From positions 2,356,001 through 2,420,000 of the forward strand of contig NZ_JHZX01000001.1 of the NCBI RefSeq assembly GCF_000688335.1: a stretch of DNA of 64,000 nt, read 5' to 3'. Below the pieces are notes generated by a model. That model was not told where the DNA came from and ran no database searches. It saw only the letters and a list, made by a program, of their open reading frames with translations. This DNA comes from Sediminibacter sp. Hel_I_10. GTDB lineage: Bacteria; Bacteroidota; Bacteroidia; Flavobacteriales; Flavobacteriaceae. Positions 1-8,444 of the stretch are shown here, one piece after another (the stretch's first letter is position 1; each line of letters starts with the position of its first letter). The translations under genes were made by a program, and so were the position numbers.

Positions 1-402
1 ATCTCAGATGGTACTACTTTATTGAATTCTTTTCAAGCTGTTGGTAATAGCGATCCAGAAACCATAACCGCTAGTTATACTGGTACTGGTGGAAATATTT
101 ACATCTATGATTCTAATTCTTTCAATCTTTATAAAATAGAAGTCACAGGCGCAGGAGCTGCAACACTAGGTGTTAGTGATTCTATATTAGCTTTTGAAAC
201 TAGTGTGAAAGCAATTAATGATAGAATATACATTTCTAACGTAACTTCAAAGACTAAGGTTAGCATCTATAGTATAACAGGTGCCTTGGTAAAAACAGTT
301 CATACCAATAATGACCTTGATTTTAGTTTCAATTCAGGATTGTATTTTGCTACTATCACCACTTCTGAAGGAGAAAATTCAGTAAAATTGTTAGTGCAAT
401 AG
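1..402 (+). CDS. C-terminal part of a T9SS-secreted surface protein (5' truncated by window edge)
   Basis: The frame is open from base 1, so this is the 3' end of a larger gene. The first ~55 residues form a beta-rich stretch with the motif GGNIYIYDSNSFNLYKIEV. This resembles the end of the carbohydrate-binding-like module of the neighbouring PL1 protein, which ends in NVYYMETAY. The last ~75 residues look like a type A T9SS sorting domain (DRIYISNVTSKTKVSIYS ... GLYFATITT ... KLLVQ), the signal for export through the Por machinery and surface attachment or release. Its position beside the pectinase genes suggests another secreted pectin-active enzyme, but the catalytic part lies outside the window. 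Confidence 0.8.
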   Translation: MSDGTTLLNSFQAVGNSDPETITASYTGTGGNIYIYDSNSFNLYKIEVTGAGAATLGVSDSILAFETSVKAINDRIYISNVTSKTKVSIYSITGALVKTVHTNNDLDFSFNSGLYFATITTSEGENSVKLLVQ

Positions 403-461
403 AGTACCGTAGTCTTTAATTCTTACTGAACAAAAGAATAAGGAGGCGACGAAAACAAAAA

Positions 462-489
462 AAGCAGTGTGTTTACACTGCTTTTTTTT
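462..489 (+). terminator. Rho-independent terminator between convergent genes
   Basis: A perfect 9-bp stem (AAGCAGTGT / ACACTGCTT) with a GTTT loop is followed by a run of eight T. It is preceded by a run of A, so it can also stop the minus-strand PL1 transcript arriving from the right. Confidence 0.85.
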
Positions 490-534
490 GTGATTATTTT
501 GATAGAGAACAACTCACTACAATAATCAACCGAA

Positions 535-3024
535 CTACAATTTCAATAGCTTTCGCGATATACTACCTAAATCTGTTTTAACTTCTATCAAATAACTCCC
601 GCTACCTAGACTGCTTAAATCCAGCGGTGTTGAATAGCCTTTAAAAGATTTAATGAGTTCACCTTTTATAGTATAAATGTAGATGTTTTCAATCTGCTGA
701 TTGGGTAGTGATAGGTATAGAATATCCTTCACAGGATTGGGATGCATAATGATTTTTTGAACAGTAGAATTTCCATTAATCCCCAATGACGCATATGCCG
801 TTTCCATATAATAAACGTTGGCTACATTTCCTTTCGTGATATTATGAGTGCCAATAGAGACATTGTCTATGGTTAGTACACCAGCGGTTGCATCATAGGG
901 CACATTATCTAATTTTATAGTTCCATTAAATGTTGGGTCGAACACTAGCGTTAGCGTTGATGGGGCTGTTGATGTATATGCAATATTTGTTGTAGACTCA
1001 ATTTTTAAACGTTCTGTCAACGTGAGACCGTTATAGGTCGTAGATCCAGGGTTAGAGTTGATATTTGCATTGGTAAATGTATAGAAATTACTTTCTAATG
1101 CCGACGTGGTAAAATTGTGAATTTCATCGCCTGTTGCTAAGCCATTAATAAAAATACTTCCCGAGCCAGAGACCGAAGTTCCAGTATCACCAACGGTAGT
1201 AACAGTAAACGTCACGTTAGAGGTTGGTATTCCTGAAACCACGACGGTTTTTGCATTAGTATCTGTAATATAAGAAATTCCTGATGATGGCAATCCGGAG
1301 ACGGTTGCAGTTGTAGCGTCTCCACCCCATGTAAATGTCATTTCAGAAATCGCGTCTCCTTCATTAACATACTGTTCGTTATTGTCTGGTATGTCGAGTG
1401 TTTGTGTTGTTCCAGAACCATTTGATTCTCCCTGTACAAACACTAAGCTTGATGTATATGAGGATAAAACTTCTAATAATCCAACGTTAACGCCATAATC
1501 TGTATCGTCTATACTATTGTCAAAAGTCCAATCAATATCTCCGCCTGATACTCTCCCAGAGTAGGTCATTACATTGTCTTTAGCCTCAGTAGGGCTATCA
1601 ATGATTAGGGTGTTAATGTATAAATTGTCGTCAGTGTCAAAATTATTGTAAACGTTTCCGCCTTGATATGAGTTAATAGAAGCATCTAAATTTTCAGATC
1701 GAGTAGAAGCCAAATAAGCATCAAATTGTTCTGCAGCTGAAGTTGAATTATAGGGGATGAAAAGGGTTTCGCCTGTGATATAATTATCAAAGGCTTTTAT
1801 AATACCACCGTCTTCTCCAGAGAATGTGCCTTGAGAGCCATTGTAAACATCTGTACCTTGTTGAGAGATGAGCATGGGATATTTGCAATTTCTAAAATAG
1901 TTACCTTCAACAAATAGAGAAGAGCCATTTGTAGATCCAGATCCGTATTTTGCATTACCATCAAAGTAATTATTGTAGATATGGGCAGAATAGAATCGTA
2001 CACGCGGATGTCTTGAATCTGAATGATCATACCAATTGTGATGATATGTAACATACAGATCGGTAGTAGTGTTTTCACTTAAACCCAAGAGATTGCTTTT
2101 TCCAGTATCCCAAAAATGGTTGTAAGACATAGTTACGTAAGTTGATTTTTTACAATCTAAGGCACCATCCCCTTTTGCTTGATCTGCATCACCACCAGCT
2201 GCGCCATAAAACATGTCGCAATTATGAATCCAAACGTGAGCATTGTCCTGTTGTAAGCCTAAGTTGTCACCTTCGTTAGCGTTGGTGAGCATAAAGCCCA
2301 GATTACGCACTTCTATATTGGTCCCTTTTTTAATGCGAAGTCCCCAACCATTTGCAAGAGCATCATCACCTACGCCCTCAAAAGTTATAGAGCCATTTAC
2401 ATTGTTTTCATTTTCAATAACAAGATCACCATTGAGCATATAATCCAGATCGGTGATGTTGCCAATAAGTCTTACCGATAAAGGCCTGTCATCATCTCCT
2501 TTTTTGAAACCATCTAAAATAGTTTGCAACCCAACACATGGATTTGTTGTAGCTCCTAATACATCAAGAGATATGGTGTTTTTTGAATTTTCCGTAATGT
2601 ATAAGACTACGGCATCAGTTTTAAGTGTGCCATCCAGATTATATGCCCCTGGAATATGACCATCATGATGTGCAAATCCATTTCTGTCATGAGACAATAC
2701 AGTCACGGCATTGGAAACCGTTTCATCTCCTTCAGAAGCTGTAATTATGGGAACAATCTTAAAGGTGTAGTCACCTGCTGCCAGACCCAAAATATCGGCA
2801 CGGTAATAATCACCGTAACTTCTTATAAGTTGCGTATCTATAATTTGGTCGGTAATGCCAGCGCCAGTGTAATACACATTATAACTGTCTGCTTCAGGGA
2901 GAGGTTGCCATTTGATGTAAGCGGTCTCCGTCCATCCAACCACTTCAGTGATTGAAACCGTTTGGGAAAAAGCTAATTTTAGAGATCCCAAAAATACACA
3001 GGCTACTATGATAACATTTTTCAT
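535..3024 (-). CDS. Secreted pectate lyase, family PL1, with T9SS sorting domain
   Basis: The 829-residue product should cleave polygalacturonate by beta-elimination outside the cell. In order: a signal peptide (1-21, ending LAFSQ); a fibronectin-III-like module (~24-110); a PL1 right-handed beta-helix (~115-480); a linker; a carbohydrate-binding-like beta-domain (~630-750, beginning IHNFTTSALESNF); and a type A T9SS sorting domain (~762-829, starting MHPNPVKDILYLS). PL1 hallmarks are WIHNCDMF, the GALDCKK segment, VTMSYNHFWDTGKSNLLG and VTYHHNWYDHSDSRHPRVRF, the last carrying the catalytic-region Arg (~338). It is transcribed divergently from the GH28 gene across a shared region with paired palindromic operators. 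The family call is firm. The substrate (pectate) is supported by the neighbours. Confidence 0.93.
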   Translation of the reverse strand: MKNVIIVACVFLGSLKLAFSQTVSITEVVGWTETAYIKWQPLPEADSYNVYYTGAGITDQIIDTQLIRSYGDYYRADILGLAAGDYTFKIVPIITASEGDETVSNAVTVLSHDRNGFAHHDGHIPGAYNLDGTLKTDAVVLYITENSKNTISLDVLGATTNPCVGLQTILDGFKKGDDDRPLSVRLIGNITDLDYMLNGDLVIENENNVNGSITFEGVGDDALANGWGLRIKKGTNIEVRNLGFMLTNANEGDNLGLQQDNAHVWIHNCDMFYGAAGGDADQAKGDGALDCKKSTYVTMSYNHFWDTGKSNLLGLSENTTTDLYVTYHHNWYDHSDSRHPRVRFYSAHIYNNYFDGNAKYGSGSTNGSSLFVEGNYFRNCKYPMLISQQGTDVYNGSQGTFSGEDGGIIKAFDNYITGETLFIPYNSTSAAEQFDAYLASTRSENLDASINSYQGGNVYNNFDTDDNLYINTLIIDSPTEAKDNVMTYSGRVSGGDIDWTFDNSIDDTDYGVNVGLLEVLSSYTSSLVFVQGESNGSGTTQTLDIPDNNEQYVNEGDAISEMTFTWGGDATTATVSGLPSSGISYITDTNAKTVVVSGIPTSNVTFTVTTVGDTGTSVSGSGSIFINGLATGDEIHNFTTSALESNFYTFTNANINSNPGSTTYNGLTLTERLKIESTTNIAYTSTAPSTLTLVFDPTFNGTIKLDNVPYDATAGVLTIDNVSIGTHNITKGNVANVYYMETAYASLGINGNSTVQKIIMHPNPVKDILYLSLPNQQIENIYIYTIKGELIKSFKGYSTPLDLSSLGSGSYLIEVKTDLGSISRKLLKL

Positions 3025-3039
3025 TTAATTAATTGTTTT

Positions 3040-3053
3040 TGTAATCGATTACA
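3040..3053. promoter_or_regulatory. Palindromic operator, PL1 side
   Basis: A perfect 14-bp palindrome TGTAATCGATTACA lies directly downstream of the PL1 gene's -7-like box. A central CG in a short perfect palindrome is typical of LacI-family operators. No such regulator is encoded in the window, so regulator identity is inference. Confidence 0.7.
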
Positions 3054-3061
3054 TAAAGATA
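3054..3061 (-). promoter_or_regulatory. -7-like promoter element for the PL1 gene
   Basis: On the minus strand this reads TATCTTTA, one base off the Bacteroidota TAnnTTTG consensus, and abuts the 3040-3053 operator. No good -33 TTG is visible at the usual spacing. The call rests mainly on the mirror-image arrangement with the GH28 promoter. Confidence 0.4.
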
Positions 3062-3101
3062 GTTTTTTACAAGATTAAATTCATTTAAAAGAGAATAAAG
3101 T

Positions 3102-3132
3102 TTGTGTACTGTTGTATAATTTTTTAGATTTG
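3102..3132 (+). promoter_or_regulatory. Bacteroidota-type promoter of the GH28 gene
   Basis: TTG (3102-3104), a 20-base spacer and TAGATTTG (3125-3132) match the Bacteroidota -33/-7 pattern. The -7 box is immediately followed by the 3133-3144 palindrome, so a bound regulator would cover the start of transcription. This placement also rules out a translation start at 3112. Confidence 0.7.
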
Positions 3133-3144
3133 GTAATCGATTAC
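3133..3144. promoter_or_regulatory. Palindromic operator, GH28 side
   Basis: A perfect 12-bp palindrome GTAATCGATTAC, the same core as 3040-3053, sits right after the -7 box of the GH28 promoter. A repressor bound here would block initiation. Confidence 0.7.
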
Positions 3145-3168
3145 ATTTTGCATTTATACTTACATAAC

Positions 3169-4677
3169 ATGAAACTAGAGATCTCTTATTGTAATATCAA
3201 AAAATATATAACTCAAATTTTGAGTATTTCTCAAATATTTCTTTTCTGTGCTTTACTCGCTTTTATAGGGTGTAAGGATGAAAAATCCAAAAAAGATACC
3301 GAGGTTCAAATAGAGGGCATTGTAGAAAATGATCCTTGGTCTGCTATGGATAAAGTGGTGGAAAGTGTCGTTGCGCCAACGTTTCCAGATGCAACCTTCA
3401 ATATTATGGATTTTGGAGCAAATCCAAATGGTGCTGCTAATAATACCATGGCTTTTAAAGAAGCAATAGCGGCTTGTGTCGAAAATGGTGGCGGAGTAGT
3501 GTTGGTGCCTAAGGGCAAATACCTTACAGGCGCTATTCATTTAGATGATAATATCAATCTTCATTTAGAAGAAGGTGCAGAAATTTTATTTAGCACCAAT
3601 CCTCAAGATTATTATCCGTTAGTTCCAACATCTTATGAAGGCGTTGAATTGATGAACTACTCTCCGTTAATTTATGCTAGCAATAAGAATAATGTGGCCG
3701 TTACAGGTAAAGGCACCTTAAATGGTCAAGCCGGAATTGAGAACTGGTGGAAATGGTGTGGAAAGGAAGAATACGGATGGGAAAAAGGAATGCCACAACA
3801 AAAGGATAGTTTGAATTTGCCTAGATTGATGGACATGGGACAAAACGGAACCCCTTTAGATGAACGTGTTTTTGGCGATGGATTCTATCTTCGTCCTAAT
3901 TTTATTGAGTTTTATGAATGTGAGAATGTATTGTTAGAGGGGGTTAAAATCACCAACTCCCCATTTTGGATCATTCATCCATTTAAATCCAATAATGTTA
4001 CCGTAGATGGTGTTACGGTTGAAAGTCATGGACCAAATAACGATGGTTGTGATCCAGAATATTCTAAGAATGTGATTATTAAGAATTGTACATTCAATAC
4101 TGGTGATGATTGTATCGCCATTAAAGCAGGAAGAGATGCCGAGGGAAGAAGAGTAGGCATCAAAACAGAAAATGTTGTGGTTAAAAACTGCAAAATGATT
4201 GATGGTCATGGAGGTGTCGTTATTGGCAGCGAAATGTCTGCGGGTGTCAACAATGTGTATGTAGAAGATTGTAAAATGGATAGTCCGAACTTAGATAGAG
4301 CCATCCGTTTGAAAACAAATTCAAGACGTGGTGGTGTGATTGATGGCGTATATGTAAGAAATGTTGAGGTTGGTCAAGTTAAGGAAGCGGTTCTAAAATT
4401 GAATATGTTTTATGCTACTTATACCGATCAAACAGGTGAGTTCATCCCTGAGATCAAAAATATTTGGTTAGAAAACATAACGGTTAAAAATGGTGGAAAG
4501 TTTGGAATTTTGGCAAAAGGCTATGAGCAATCTCCAATTACTGATGTCACCTTAAAAAATGTAACTATAGAAAAAGTAGAAACAGCTTTCTCTCTAGAAA
4601 ATGTGTCTAACCTAAATCTCATTGATACATACATTAACGGTTCTCTTGTAGAGAGCCCGCTAAAAAACGAGCAATAA
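3169..4677 (+). CDS. Polygalacturonase lipoprotein, family GH28
   Basis: This enzyme hydrolyses galacturonan backbone bonds and is probably anchored in the outer membrane or periplasm. The 502-residue product has a long signal with lipobox AFIGC (Cys35), then a beta-helix. GH28 motifs are present: NNDGCDPE (the NTD motif), GDDCIAIKAGRD (catalytic Asp pair), GHGGVVIGSE (catalytic-region His) and RAIRLKTN (the RIK motif). I chose the ATG at 3169 because the frame's upstream start at 3112 lies in the promoter and would put the operator inside the coding region. It is first in a plus-strand run of pectin genes, although a hairpin follows it before the next gene. Confidence 0.93.
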   Translation: MKLEISYCNIKKYITQILSISQIFLFCALLAFIGCKDEKSKKDTEVQIEGIVENDPWSAMDKVVESVVAPTFPDATFNIMDFGANPNGAANNTMAFKEAIAACVENGGGVVLVPKGKYLTGAIHLDDNINLHLEEGAEILFSTNPQDYYPLVPTSYEGVELMNYSPLIYASNKNNVAVTGKGTLNGQAGIENWWKWCGKEEYGWEKGMPQQKDSLNLPRLMDMGQNGTPLDERVFGDGFYLRPNFIEFYECENVLLEGVKITNSPFWIIHPFKSNNVTVDGVTVESHGPNNDGCDPEYSKNVIIKNCTFNTGDDCIAIKAGRDAEGRRVGIKTENVVVKNCKMIDGHGGVVIGSEMSAGVNNVYVEDCKMDSPNLDRAIRLKTNSRRGGVIDGVYVRNVEVGQVKEAVLKLNMFYATYTDQTGEFIPEIKNIWLENITVKNGGKFGILAKGYEQSPITDVTLKNVTIEKVETAFSLENVSNLNLIDTYINGSLVESPLKNEQ

Positions 4678-4746
4678 TCCAGAAGCTTTAAAAGAAAACA
4701 TGTCATGTGGAATTTTGTTTAAATTGGTTTATATAGCTTAATTCTT

Positions 4747-4778
4747 AAATAAGCCTGATGTAGCCGTCAGGCTTATTT
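4747..4778 (+). terminator. Hairpin terminator after the GH28 gene
   Basis: A perfect 12-bp stem (AAATAAGCCTGA / TCAGGCTTATTT) with an 8-base loop. The T-rich arm ends the stem, but no long T run follows. It may attenuate rather than fully separate GH28 from the downstream operon. Confidence 0.6.
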
Positions 4779-4799
4779 GTTAGATAAATTGTAATAATA

Positions 4800-5747
4800 A
4801 TGAGATTAAAAAATAGCATATGTTTGGGGTTCTTTTTGCTGTTTGTAATGGCAACTTATGCTATGCAAAACATTAAAAAGGACACCTCTTATACTGTAAA
4901 TAGTTCTTATAAAAAGTATAAAAAGGAATTTCCTCAAATTGAAATCGTCAAATCAAAACAATTTGAAAATGTAACGGAGATTGAGAATCTTGCTTATAAA
5001 ACATTAAAAAGCAGAAGCCTCTGTCTCGACGCTTTTATAAATTCTACAGCAGCTAATCCAGCTGTAATCATGGTACATGGTGGCGGATGGAAGTCTGGTG
5101 ATAAATCCCACATGAAGCCTTTGGCGCAATACATTGCCAATAAGGGGTATTCTTGTTTTACGGTAGAATATAGATTATCTGATGAAGCCATTTATCCCAA
5201 TGGGATCTATGATGTCAAACAAGCCATCAAATACATTAAGGCTAATGCCAAACAATTTCATGTAGATACCTCTAAGGTCGCTGTTTTGGGAGCTTCATCT
5301 GGAGCACAAATGGCAACATTGGTCGGCGCAACCAACAACAATTCAAAATTTGAGGAACGTTCGGGCGATGGTATATCATCTTCAGTACAAGCCATTATTA
5401 ATTTAGATGGTGTTTTAGCTTTTAAGCATCCAGAATCCAGTGAAGGTAAAATGGCAAGTTGGTGGTTGGGAGGAACCTATGATGAAAACCCTGAAAATTG
5501 GCAGCAAGCTTCAGCATTAACGCATACGAATAAGCATACACCTCCAATTTTATTCATCAATAGTCAGTACAATAGATTTCATGCTGGTAGAGACGATATG
5601 ATTAAAATTATGGATGCCTATTCCATTTATTCTCGGGTTGAAACCTTTCCAAATAGTCCACATACCTTTTGGTTATTTCACCCTTATTTCAATACCACAT
5701 TAGAATACATTACACAATTTTTAGATAAAACGCTTAAAAATCAATAA
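4800..5747 (+). CDS. Exported alpha/beta-hydrolase esterase in the pectin locus
   Basis: The 315-residue product has an N-terminal hydrophobic signal (LGFFLLFVMATYAM). Its alpha/beta-hydrolase fold shows the oxyanion motif HGGGW (~96), the nucleophile elbow GASSGA (Ser ~168) and a C-terminal His in SPHTFW. It belongs to the BD-FAE/acetyl-esterase-like group. In this context it probably removes acetyl or methyl groups from pectin, but the substrate cannot be read from sequence. The DUF4861 gene follows after two bases, so they are co-transcribed. Confidence 0.75.
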   Translation: MRLKNSICLGFFLLFVMATYAMQNIKKDTSYTVNSSYKKYKKEFPQIEIVKSKQFENVTEIENLAYKTLKSRSLCLDAFINSTAANPAVIMVHGGGWKSGDKSHMKPLAQYIANKGYSCFTVEYRLSDEAIYPNGIYDVKQAIKYIKANAKQFHVDTSKVAVLGASSGAQMATLVGATNNNSKFEERSGDGISSSVQAIINLDGVLAFKHPESSEGKMASWWLGGTYDENPENWQQASALTHTNKHTPPILFINSQYNRFHAGRDDMIKIMDAYSIYSRVETFPNSPHTFWLFHPYFNTTLEYITQFLDKTLKNQ

Positions 5748-5749
5748 CT

Positions 5750-6766
5750 ATGAAAACTATAACACCTATAGTAACAGCGCTTTGCTTAATAAGTTTAATC
5801 GCTTGTAAAAACGATAAAAAAGAGGCGCCTAAGGAAGACGTTATCATTGAAGAGGAGGTTGTTTCAACTCCAAAAACCTATGCAGAACTCTCAATTGCCA
5901 AGGGAGGTCAATGGGTAGATGGCAGTAGAGGGCATGAAGAATATGATGGCGGGACGTCATTTGAAAACGTAGACCACTTAAAAGTTCCAGATAATCATAC
6001 CGATCATTCGTGGTACATTCGTTACGAGGGTCCCGGTTGGGAAAGTAACAAAGTAGGCTATCGGCTTTACTTAGACTGGAGAAATGCGATTGATATCTTC
6101 GGAAAAAAGACAGATTCTCTAGTGCTCGCAGGAGTTGGTCAAGACGGCTTCGATTCTTACCATGAGTCTGAATCCTGGGGTCAAGACATTCTTAAGGTTG
6201 GTAAAGGCCTCGGCATTGGGTCGATTGGACGTTTGGTAGATAACTCTTTAGTGCATTTCAAAGAGGTGGATTCTACGTTCGCTTCTGTTGAAAATACAGA
6301 AGAAGCATCAAAAGTGGTCGTGAATTATAACGGCTGGAAAACGGGTAATGAGACTATTGATTTAGAATCTACCTTAAGTATAAAACCAGATCAAAGAGTA
6401 ACCAAGCATACCATTCAGGCTTCAAAAGCAATTGATGGTATTGTCACTGGTATTATAAACCATGACGTTTCTTATACAAAAAAAGAGAGCGACAACAAGA
6501 AATGGGGATACATTGCAACTTATGGCGTGCAAACATTAGTGCCAGATAAATTGGGAATGGCCGTATTTTATGAAGTTGAAACCGCTGCAGAGGTTAAAAA
6601 AGGAGAGTTTGATTATTTAGTGGAATTCAAGCCTACTACAGAGCCCATTGACTTCTACTTTTTAGGAGCTTGGGAACAAGAGCTTAATGGTATTACAAAC
6701 GAAGCAGATTTTTTATCTTACTTAGATGAAAAATTAAAGGAACTCAATGATAATAATGCACTTTAA
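5750..6766 (+). CDS. DUF4861 lipoprotein, pectin-locus protein
   Basis: The 338-residue protein has a lipoprotein signal (LISLIAC, Cys ~19), an acidic linker and a DUF4861 domain from ~45 (KGGQWVDG, HSWYIRYEGPGWES, YRLYLDWRNA). The family is a frequent companion of pectin and uronan utilisation genes in Bacteroidota. I know of no settled activity for it and infer a periplasmic or surface role on uronate-containing saccharides. It sits tightly between an esterase (2-base gap) and a cupin (3-base gap). Confidence 0.75.
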   Translation: MKTITPIVTALCLISLIACKNDKKEAPKEDVIIEEEVVSTPKTYAELSIAKGGQWVDGSRGHEEYDGGTSFENVDHLKVPDNHTDHSWYIRYEGPGWESNKVGYRLYLDWRNAIDIFGKKTDSLVLAGVGQDGFDSYHESESWGQDILKVGKGLGIGSIGRLVDNSLVHFKEVDSTFASVENTEEASKVVVNYNGWKTGNETIDLESTLSIKPDQRVTKHTIQASKAIDGIVTGIINHDVSYTKKESDNKKWGYIATYGVQTLVPDKLGMAVFYEVETAAEVKKGEFDYLVEFKPTTEPIDFYFLGAWEQELNGITNEADFLSYLDEKLKELNDNNAL

Positions 6767-6769
6767 TTA

Positions 6770-7204
6770 ATGAGAGGCTTTCCAAACAGCATGTGGTCAC
6801 TAGCCCTATGTGTTGGTGTCGCTTTTTCTGTAGGAGATCATCTATCTGCTCAAGAAAAAGATTACACCATAGAAAGTTGCGTCAATTCCTTTTCCGAAGA
6901 AAAAATAGTACCAACAAAAGTAGGCTATCAGTATTGGTTTGCAGATAAAGATTTTTTAGACGGAAGAACTATCAAAATGAGTGCTGTTGCGCCAGGAAAG
7001 TCTACCCATGCACCACACCAACATCCCGAAGATGAATTTTTCTACATTTTGGAGGGTACGGCGGAATTTTATTTAAATGGAGAAAAGGTTATTGTCGAAA
7101 AGAACACCAGTTTGTACTGCCCTTCAAATAGCATGCATGGCATAAGTAATGCCGGGGATACCGAACTGAAATATTTAGTGTTAAAAACATACGAGAAAAA
7201 ATAA
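6770..7204 (+). CDS. Exported KdgF-like cupin
   Basis: The 144-residue product is a single cupin domain behind a signal peptide (ending DHLSAQ, ~1-28). The metal site is visible in HAPHQHPEDEFFYILEG (two His plus Glu), with a second-motif His in SNSMHGISNAG. KdgF cupins convert the 4,5-unsaturated uronate released by lyases and GH105 into the linear keto-sugar acid. The GH105 gene starts ten bases downstream, which supports that role. Known KdgF proteins are mostly described as cytoplasmic, so an exported form would move linearisation to the periplasm. The cupin fold is certain, the reaction is inferred. Confidence 0.7.
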   Translation: MRGFPNSMWSLALCVGVAFSVGDHLSAQEKDYTIESCVNSFSEEKIVPTKVGYQYWFADKDFLDGRTIKMSAVAPGKSTHAPHQHPEDEFFYILEGTAEFYLNGEKVIVEKNTSLYCPSNSMHGISNAGDTELKYLVLKTYEKK

Positions 7205-7213
7205 AGAATTAAG

Positions 7214-8443
7214 ATGAAAAATATAGCGGTATTAGCCATAATAGCATTGGGTTTTCTTACAAGTTGTAAAGAAGAGAAGACGCCAGCAGAAACGGAGGCT
7301 CCAGTACAGGAATTGGAAATTTCAGAAGATTTAAAATGGTCTGAGCGCATGGCTTTGTCAGAAATTAAACGCTTTCCAGACCCAACCTTATTAGATTTTA
7401 GAGATAAACCGAGATGGAGTTATACAAACGGTTTGGTATTGCAGGCCATGTCAAAGGTCTACGAGCAAACAAAAAACGATACCTTATTTGATTATATCTA
7501 TGATTATGCAAATAGAATGATCAATGAAGATGGCTCTATAGAAACCTATAAGTTTTCAAACTATAATTTAGATATGATTAAATCTGGTGATGCCATTTTC
7601 TATTTGAATGAAAAGAAACAAGAGCCGAGATTTAGAAAAGCAATGGATACACTTCATGCCCAATTAATGGGGCAACCAACAACTTCAGAAGGTGGGTATT
7701 GGCACAAAAAAGTATATCCGTCCCAAATGTGGCTCGATGGGGTTTACATGGCAGAACCTTTCCATGCTAAATATGCAAAGACCTACATGCAAGATGAAGA
7801 GACTACCAAAATGTATGATAAGATCGTGCTACAGTTTGACTTGATAGAAAAATACAGTCGCGACCCAAAGACAGGGCTGTATTTTCATGGATGGGATGAG
7901 AGTAAGGCGCAAAAATGGGCAGATAAAACAACAGGACTATCCCAAAATTTTTGGTCTCGCGGCATGGGTTGGTACGGTATGGCCTTAGTAGATGTGCTTG
8001 ATGATTTACCAGAGAGCCACCCTGGAAGAGAACGTATTCTTAATTATTTAAAGCAATATGCAGAAGCCATTGTGAAGTATCAAGATGAAGCGACCGGAAC
8101 TTGGTATCAAGTGTTGAACATGCCTGAGAAAGAAGGAAATTATCTAGAAGCAACGGGAACGAGTATGTTCACCTATACTCTAGCTAAAGGGGTCAATAAG
8201 GGATATTTATCAGAAACCTATCTGGATCATGCTAATAAAGCTTTTGAAGGCATACTTAAGAACTTTATTACTGTTGAAGATAATGGCGTTGTCAACCTCA
8301 ATAAATGCTGTGGTGTCGCAGGCTTGGGAGGCGATCCCTACCGGGATGGTACTTTTGAATACTATATTGGTGAGATCGTGAGATCAAACGACCCTAAAGG
8401 AACGGGCCCATTTATCATGGCAGCTTTAGAACTTGATAAATAA
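7214..8443 (+). CDS. Unsaturated uronyl hydrolase lipoprotein, family GH105
   Basis: The 409-residue product releases the unsaturated galacturonate left at the non-reducing end by PL1/PL10 lyases. A lipoprotein signal (LGFLTSC, Cys18) precedes an (alpha/alpha)6 barrel with GH105/GH88 features: PRWSYTNGLVLQAM, MWLDGVYMAEPF (probable catalytic Asp) and WSRGMGWYGMALVDVL. The C-terminal GYLS...NLNKCCGVAGLGG loop is also typical. It acts downstream of the lyases and upstream of the cupin in the inferred pathway. The oxidoreductase gene starts one base after its stop. Confidence 0.92.
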   Translation: MKNIAVLAIIALGFLTSCKEEKTPAETEAPVQELEISEDLKWSERMALSEIKRFPDPTLLDFRDKPRWSYTNGLVLQAMSKVYEQTKNDTLFDYIYDYANRMINEDGSIETYKFSNYNLDMIKSGDAIFYLNEKKQEPRFRKAMDTLHAQLMGQPTTSEGGYWHKKVYPSQMWLDGVYMAEPFHAKYAKTYMQDEETTKMYDKIVLQFDLIEKYSRDPKTGLYFHGWDESKAQKWADKTTGLSQNFWSRGMGWYGMALVDVLDDLPESHPGRERILNYLKQYAEAIVKYQDEATGTWYQVLNMPEKEGNYLEATGTSMFTYTLAKGVNKGYLSETYLDHANKAFEGILKNFITVEDNGVVNLNKCCGVAGLGGDPYRDGTFEYYIGEIVRSNDPKGTGPFIMAALELDK

Positions 8444-8444
8444 T

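Noticed and set aside
3112-3168. An upstream start for the GH28 gene
   Set aside because: It would place the -7 box and the palindromic operator inside the coding region and lengthen the N-terminus ahead of an already long signal. The ATG at 3169 is better.
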